This document shows positions 60,801-64,000 of a stretch of DNA of 64,000 nt, in pieces. Location of the stretch: positions 6,909-70,908 of the forward strand of contig VZRS01002622.1 of NCBI GenBank assembly GCA_013398055.1. The letters run 5' to 3'. The notes below the pieces were generated by a model. It did no database searches and was not told where the DNA came from. It saw nothing but the letters and a program-made list of their open reading frames with translations. This stretch comes from Ifrita kowaldi (lineage: Eukaryota > Chordata > Aves > Passeriformes > Cinclosomatidae). Numbering within the stretch: the first letter of the stretch is position 1; each line of letters opens with the position of its first letter. A program made the position numbers and the translations under genes.

Positions 60801-61929
60801 CAGGTGTATTTAAGAACTTGTTTCTGAAGTGTGCTGATCCACTCATTCTAGATTTCTGTTTGTGTTTTAGGGCTCCAGTGCAGAGTGCAGCTCACTTTGC
60901 CACTTGTTTTAAGTAACTATTACTTAAAAAATATATAGCAGAGTTACTTTTACACAGTTTTTTCTCCCTTTAAATATTCCCTGTTTACAGCATGTTTCCA
61001 TCTTACTTAGCTCAGACCGTGGGCTGAGTCGGGATTGTGTCGTGGGCTCTTTTTCATATTAATTACTCTGTGTTTATTCCCTCTCTCTGGTCTTTATGCC
61101 CATCAGCACTCTCAATCTTCTCCAGCCTTTCCCTTTGCTCTTGTTCTTTTAGCTTTTGCCATTAGAAACTGAAAAATCCCGATTCCTGATGCATATGAAA
61201 ACAGCCAGCACAGACCTCAGTGATGCATGACTGTGGACTCTGTTGGGGCTTACTAGAAAGGCTCTCCCTTTGTTTTGGGGTGGCGTGTTTGCGTTGCTAT
61301 TGGCTCATGCCTCCGACTGGCTCTGTGCAGTTTGGGATTGAAACTCTTATGCTTTATCTGGGATTTGAAAAGCAAATGGAGCATCACACTGACCTATTTC
61401 AGCCCTTTTGTTTTGCAAATGTGCTCTTGGAACTGCCCCTGCTATTATCCTACAGTGCTATGGAATGATTACAGCGAGATGTTCAGGCTACCATCCCCTG
61501 CAAAAGTGGGTAGCAAGCAGCCCATATTATGGGAAAAAACCCCCCATACTTCTAAATATGTATCAAACCTAGGTAAGTATTGTATTGTTTGCTACTCTGA
61601 AGTAATTTGTACCCTTAAGCTGTAAAACAGTTTAAAAAAAAACTGTCTAAGTGAATTAAGGATCTTGATCAACATTAAAATACACTGACAAAATAAATGT
61701 TAATGACCTCTCCTAATACACAGAGGAGCAGCATCCCCAGGGCTATGCAGTGAGAGTAGTCAATATTCTCTGCTTACCTGTCTAAGATGCTGGTAAGAAT
61801 AGGTGGCCTGAGCATATTCACAGATATGTGAATTGACGCACATCAGTGTTTAGGACGGGAAAAACAGATCTGACAGACTTCCAGTAGTGACAATTTTCAC
61901 ACAGAGTGTCTCTCTCACTTCTGCTACAG
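57831..61929. other. Intergenic, nothing recognised
   Basis: No coding exon, RNA gene or repeat family was identified. Confidence 0.5.
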
Positions 61930-61979
61930 GATAAACACTCGTGGGTCCCTTTCAACTCAGAATATTCTGTGATCTGTGA
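61930..61979 (+). mobile_element. CR1 3' tail fragment
   Basis: GTGGGTCCCTTTCAACTCAG then AATATTCTGTGATCTGTGA is a CR1 3' end in plus orientation, about 50 bp long. Confidence 0.75.
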
Positions 61980-63481
61980 CTGTGTAAAACCCCCCAGCTC
62001 TGGGGTCTGCATGAGAGGCCGTGAATGCAGTTTTAGCAATGCAGCCATGAAGATGGGCTAGAACCACTGCCTGCTCTGAGCACTCCTTTGACATTAGAGG
62101 GAGAGCCCCATCCTTGGGAGTGGCTGGGAAGGGGCTATGGAAGTGGTGTCAGCAGGAGGCAATGGCTGGGAGCTGCCTGGGGAGAAGGGGAAAAGCTTCC
62201 TGAGTATGTCGACAATATTTTCTGCTATTCCCAGGTGTGCTCTAGCTCAGTACTTCGGTATGACTTATTTAAAATCAAATAGCATGAAAGCTATTAAATG
62301 CAAACACACGGTATTGAGACCAGTGTGTGTGTTAATTGCAAGAGCTGCTAAGCCAATCTGTTACTTCGTTAACTTTGTCTTGCTCTCCATGCAGCTGACA
62401 ATGCCCCCAGGCTCTCTGGTAAGGTGAAAACTATTTCAGTCCAGATGTGGAGTTTGCTGTTACCTGGGAAGTAACAGGCCTCAGGCTGGTGGCCTGCAGG
62501 GCAGCAACTGTCACCATCTCCCCTCCCAGAAAGAAGAGTCCCTGGGAAGACTGTGGCAACTCCAACACAGCACTAGCCAGACTCCTGTACTGTGCTTGCT
62601 GTCTGTGGCTCTCTGCTTGGAGGCATTCATTCTCAGCTGTCATATGTGAAATCTGCAAAGGTTTATTCCACTAGCAGCAGCACAGAAACAAAGCCTGCAG
62701 TTGGGTAAAGTGACTGCAAAGCTGAGCAGCCTTTTGCACCACGGCTGTACTGGCTGGCTTGTGCTTTGTCCGGGATCTTGCTGTTGTCCTGCCCGGCAGA
62801 ACAAAACCAAACCTTTTGTTCTGCTGCTGGCTGTGTGCCAGGGTAATGGGTTTCGGTAATAGGAGCACAGTGGGCACAGTGAGAAATGACTGCTTTTCTT
62901 GCTGCTTTGGTGAGGTGGTGAAGGACATTTAGGTATTGAATTAAAACCCAACACAAATTTCCATAATGGAAAATAAGACCCCAACCAAATGGGCAGTGAG
63001 TCTTCCCTAGAAGGTGTTTAAAATGTGGTCTTTTGGGTCTTGTGCTATTTGCCATGTCTGCTGTGAGCTGGGATGGAAGAGAGGCCGTACTCCCAAACCG
63101 GAAATGGGCAGCATCAGCAGATGGTCTCCTGGACCCACTGTAACACTGAAGTACAAACAACCAGACTTTGCCCCATATGGCACGAGGGCTCTGAGCAAGG
63201 AGCACTGGCAACCAGATTCCCTGAGTGGCTGGCACAGCCACTGTGCTGTCCTGCTCAGCTCAAGCACTGCTCAAGAGACAGGTCATACAGGTAGATGCCC
63301 TGTCCTTCCCTGGCTCCCTGAAACAAGTATCTCATCAATTCCCCCCACCATACATGTTCCAGCTTCTTACAAGGCTGTTTCACAGAAAGGAAAAATGTAT
63401 TTCTGTTTGTTCTCATGATGCAGTCTTGTAGCACAAAATTTAGCTGGTAATGGAAACTAAAGACAATGCAATAAATGTAAG
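61980..63481. other. Intergenic, nothing certain
   Basis: Open frames up to 192 codons exist on the minus strand (62663-63241) but show no recognisable domain or splice context and probably reflect the locally higher GC content. Confidence 0.4.
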
Positions 63482-63498
63482 AATAAAATAGGTTTATT
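63482..63498. terminator. Opposed poly(A) signals
   Basis: AATAAA on the plus strand (63482-63487) and AATAAA on the minus strand (plus TTTATT, 63493-63498) lie 5 bp apart; another plus AATAAA is at 63470. In mammals LRP11 follows PCMT1 on the minus strand, so the minus signal could end LRP11. No LRP11 codons are visible. Confidence 0.4.
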
Positions 63499-63701
63499 AG
63501 CGCTATTTTACATAAAGTAATCAAGAACAAACAACTTGAAGAACTAATTGTATACCATGGCAATATTCTTGCTGACTCAAAGTTACTGAAGTACAAAAGA
63601 CAACATACAAAATGATGCATGCCTCATTTGACTCTGGTTTTATTGGGACCCATGAGGAATGTGACATCCTTGGACAGCCAAAAAGACAGACAGCACAGTG
63701 T

Positions 63702-63729
63702 GTGTGTATATATATATATGTATATATAA
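63702..63729. repeat. (GT)n(AT)n microsatellite
   Basis: A GTGTGT run passes into TATATATATATATGTATATATA. Confidence 0.9.
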
Positions 63730-64000
63730 CATGTACTGTACACATTTCACTGGTAACACATCTGCAGTTCACTCACACATATCAATTACTTGCTCTAATT
63801 CTATGAGAATTTTTCTGGGGTGAGGGCAGATCACTGAAGCTTTCAAGCTTTGCAGGGAGCTATGAGTTAACCAGCAGGAATCCTACACTCTGGAATCTCG
63901 GGTAGAAACTGCTGTGTGCTGCGTTCTCACGCTGTGGGAGGGTGGTGGGCTGGGCGTGGAAAAGGCTGAACAGGCCCTGAGCTCTGGGAAGAGACACAGC
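63730..64000. other. Window end, nothing recognised
   Basis: GC content rises slightly at the very end. This could be 3' UTR of a minus-strand gene if the signal at 63493 is used. Confidence 0.3.

Noticed and set aside
62663..63241. A 192-codon minus-strand frame
   Set aside because: No recognisable domain, overlapping frames on both strands, no splice or promoter context. LRP11 was considered, but no matching motif was seen.

Overview
This is a window of vertebrate nuclear DNA, almost certainly from a bird and probably a passerine. It has split genes with GT-AG introns, CpG islands, CR1 LINE fragments with the avian tail motif (ATTCTATGA-like ends), and LTR termini of families common in songbird genomes. 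Two conserved genes identify the locus: NUP43 on the minus strand (1558-13843) and PCMT1 on the plus strand (coding exons 33909-46926, plus an alternative last exon at 55590). This matches human 6q25.1 (LATS1-NUP43-PCMT1-LRP11). No operon, CRISPR array or prokaryote-style gene cluster is present.

Layout. 1-1142: an AT repeat, then a CpG-rich promoter-like block that by synteny may be the LATS1 5' end. 1144-13843: NUP43, with seven of eight expected coding exons. Its intron 7 carries a CR1 LINE inside a block present three times in near-identical form and joined by single Ns, which looks like false duplication by the assembler. 14201-14837: a 637-base N gap that should contain NUP43 exon 1. 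14838-15586: the 3' part of a plus-oriented LTR. 15587-20330: intergenic DNA in which I recognise nothing. 20333-21620: the PCMT1 CpG island, broken by a 4-N gap; coding exon 1 was not found. 21620-33908: the presumed PCMT1 intron 1, with a 178-bp inverted repeat beside a tRNA-Lys-type primer binding site (26109-26539), a trinucleotide repeat and CR1 pieces. 33909-46926: PCMT1 exons 2-7. 46927-57830: first poly(A) region, a solo LTR with a perfect 5-bp target duplication (50781-51859), then the alternative exon encoding an RDEL terminus and a second poly(A) region. 57830-64000: intergenic, with opposed poly(A) signals at 63482-63498 that may mark the 3' end of the next minus-strand gene.

The two genes are functionally unrelated neighbours. 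NUP43 is a beta-propeller subunit of the Y (Nup107-160) complex of the nuclear pore. PCMT1 repairs isoaspartyl residues in ageing proteins using S-adenosylmethionine. The items most worth checking are the inverted retroviral structure at 26.1-26.5 kb, the N-joined triplication at 3.4-9.3 kb, and the missing first exons of both genes.
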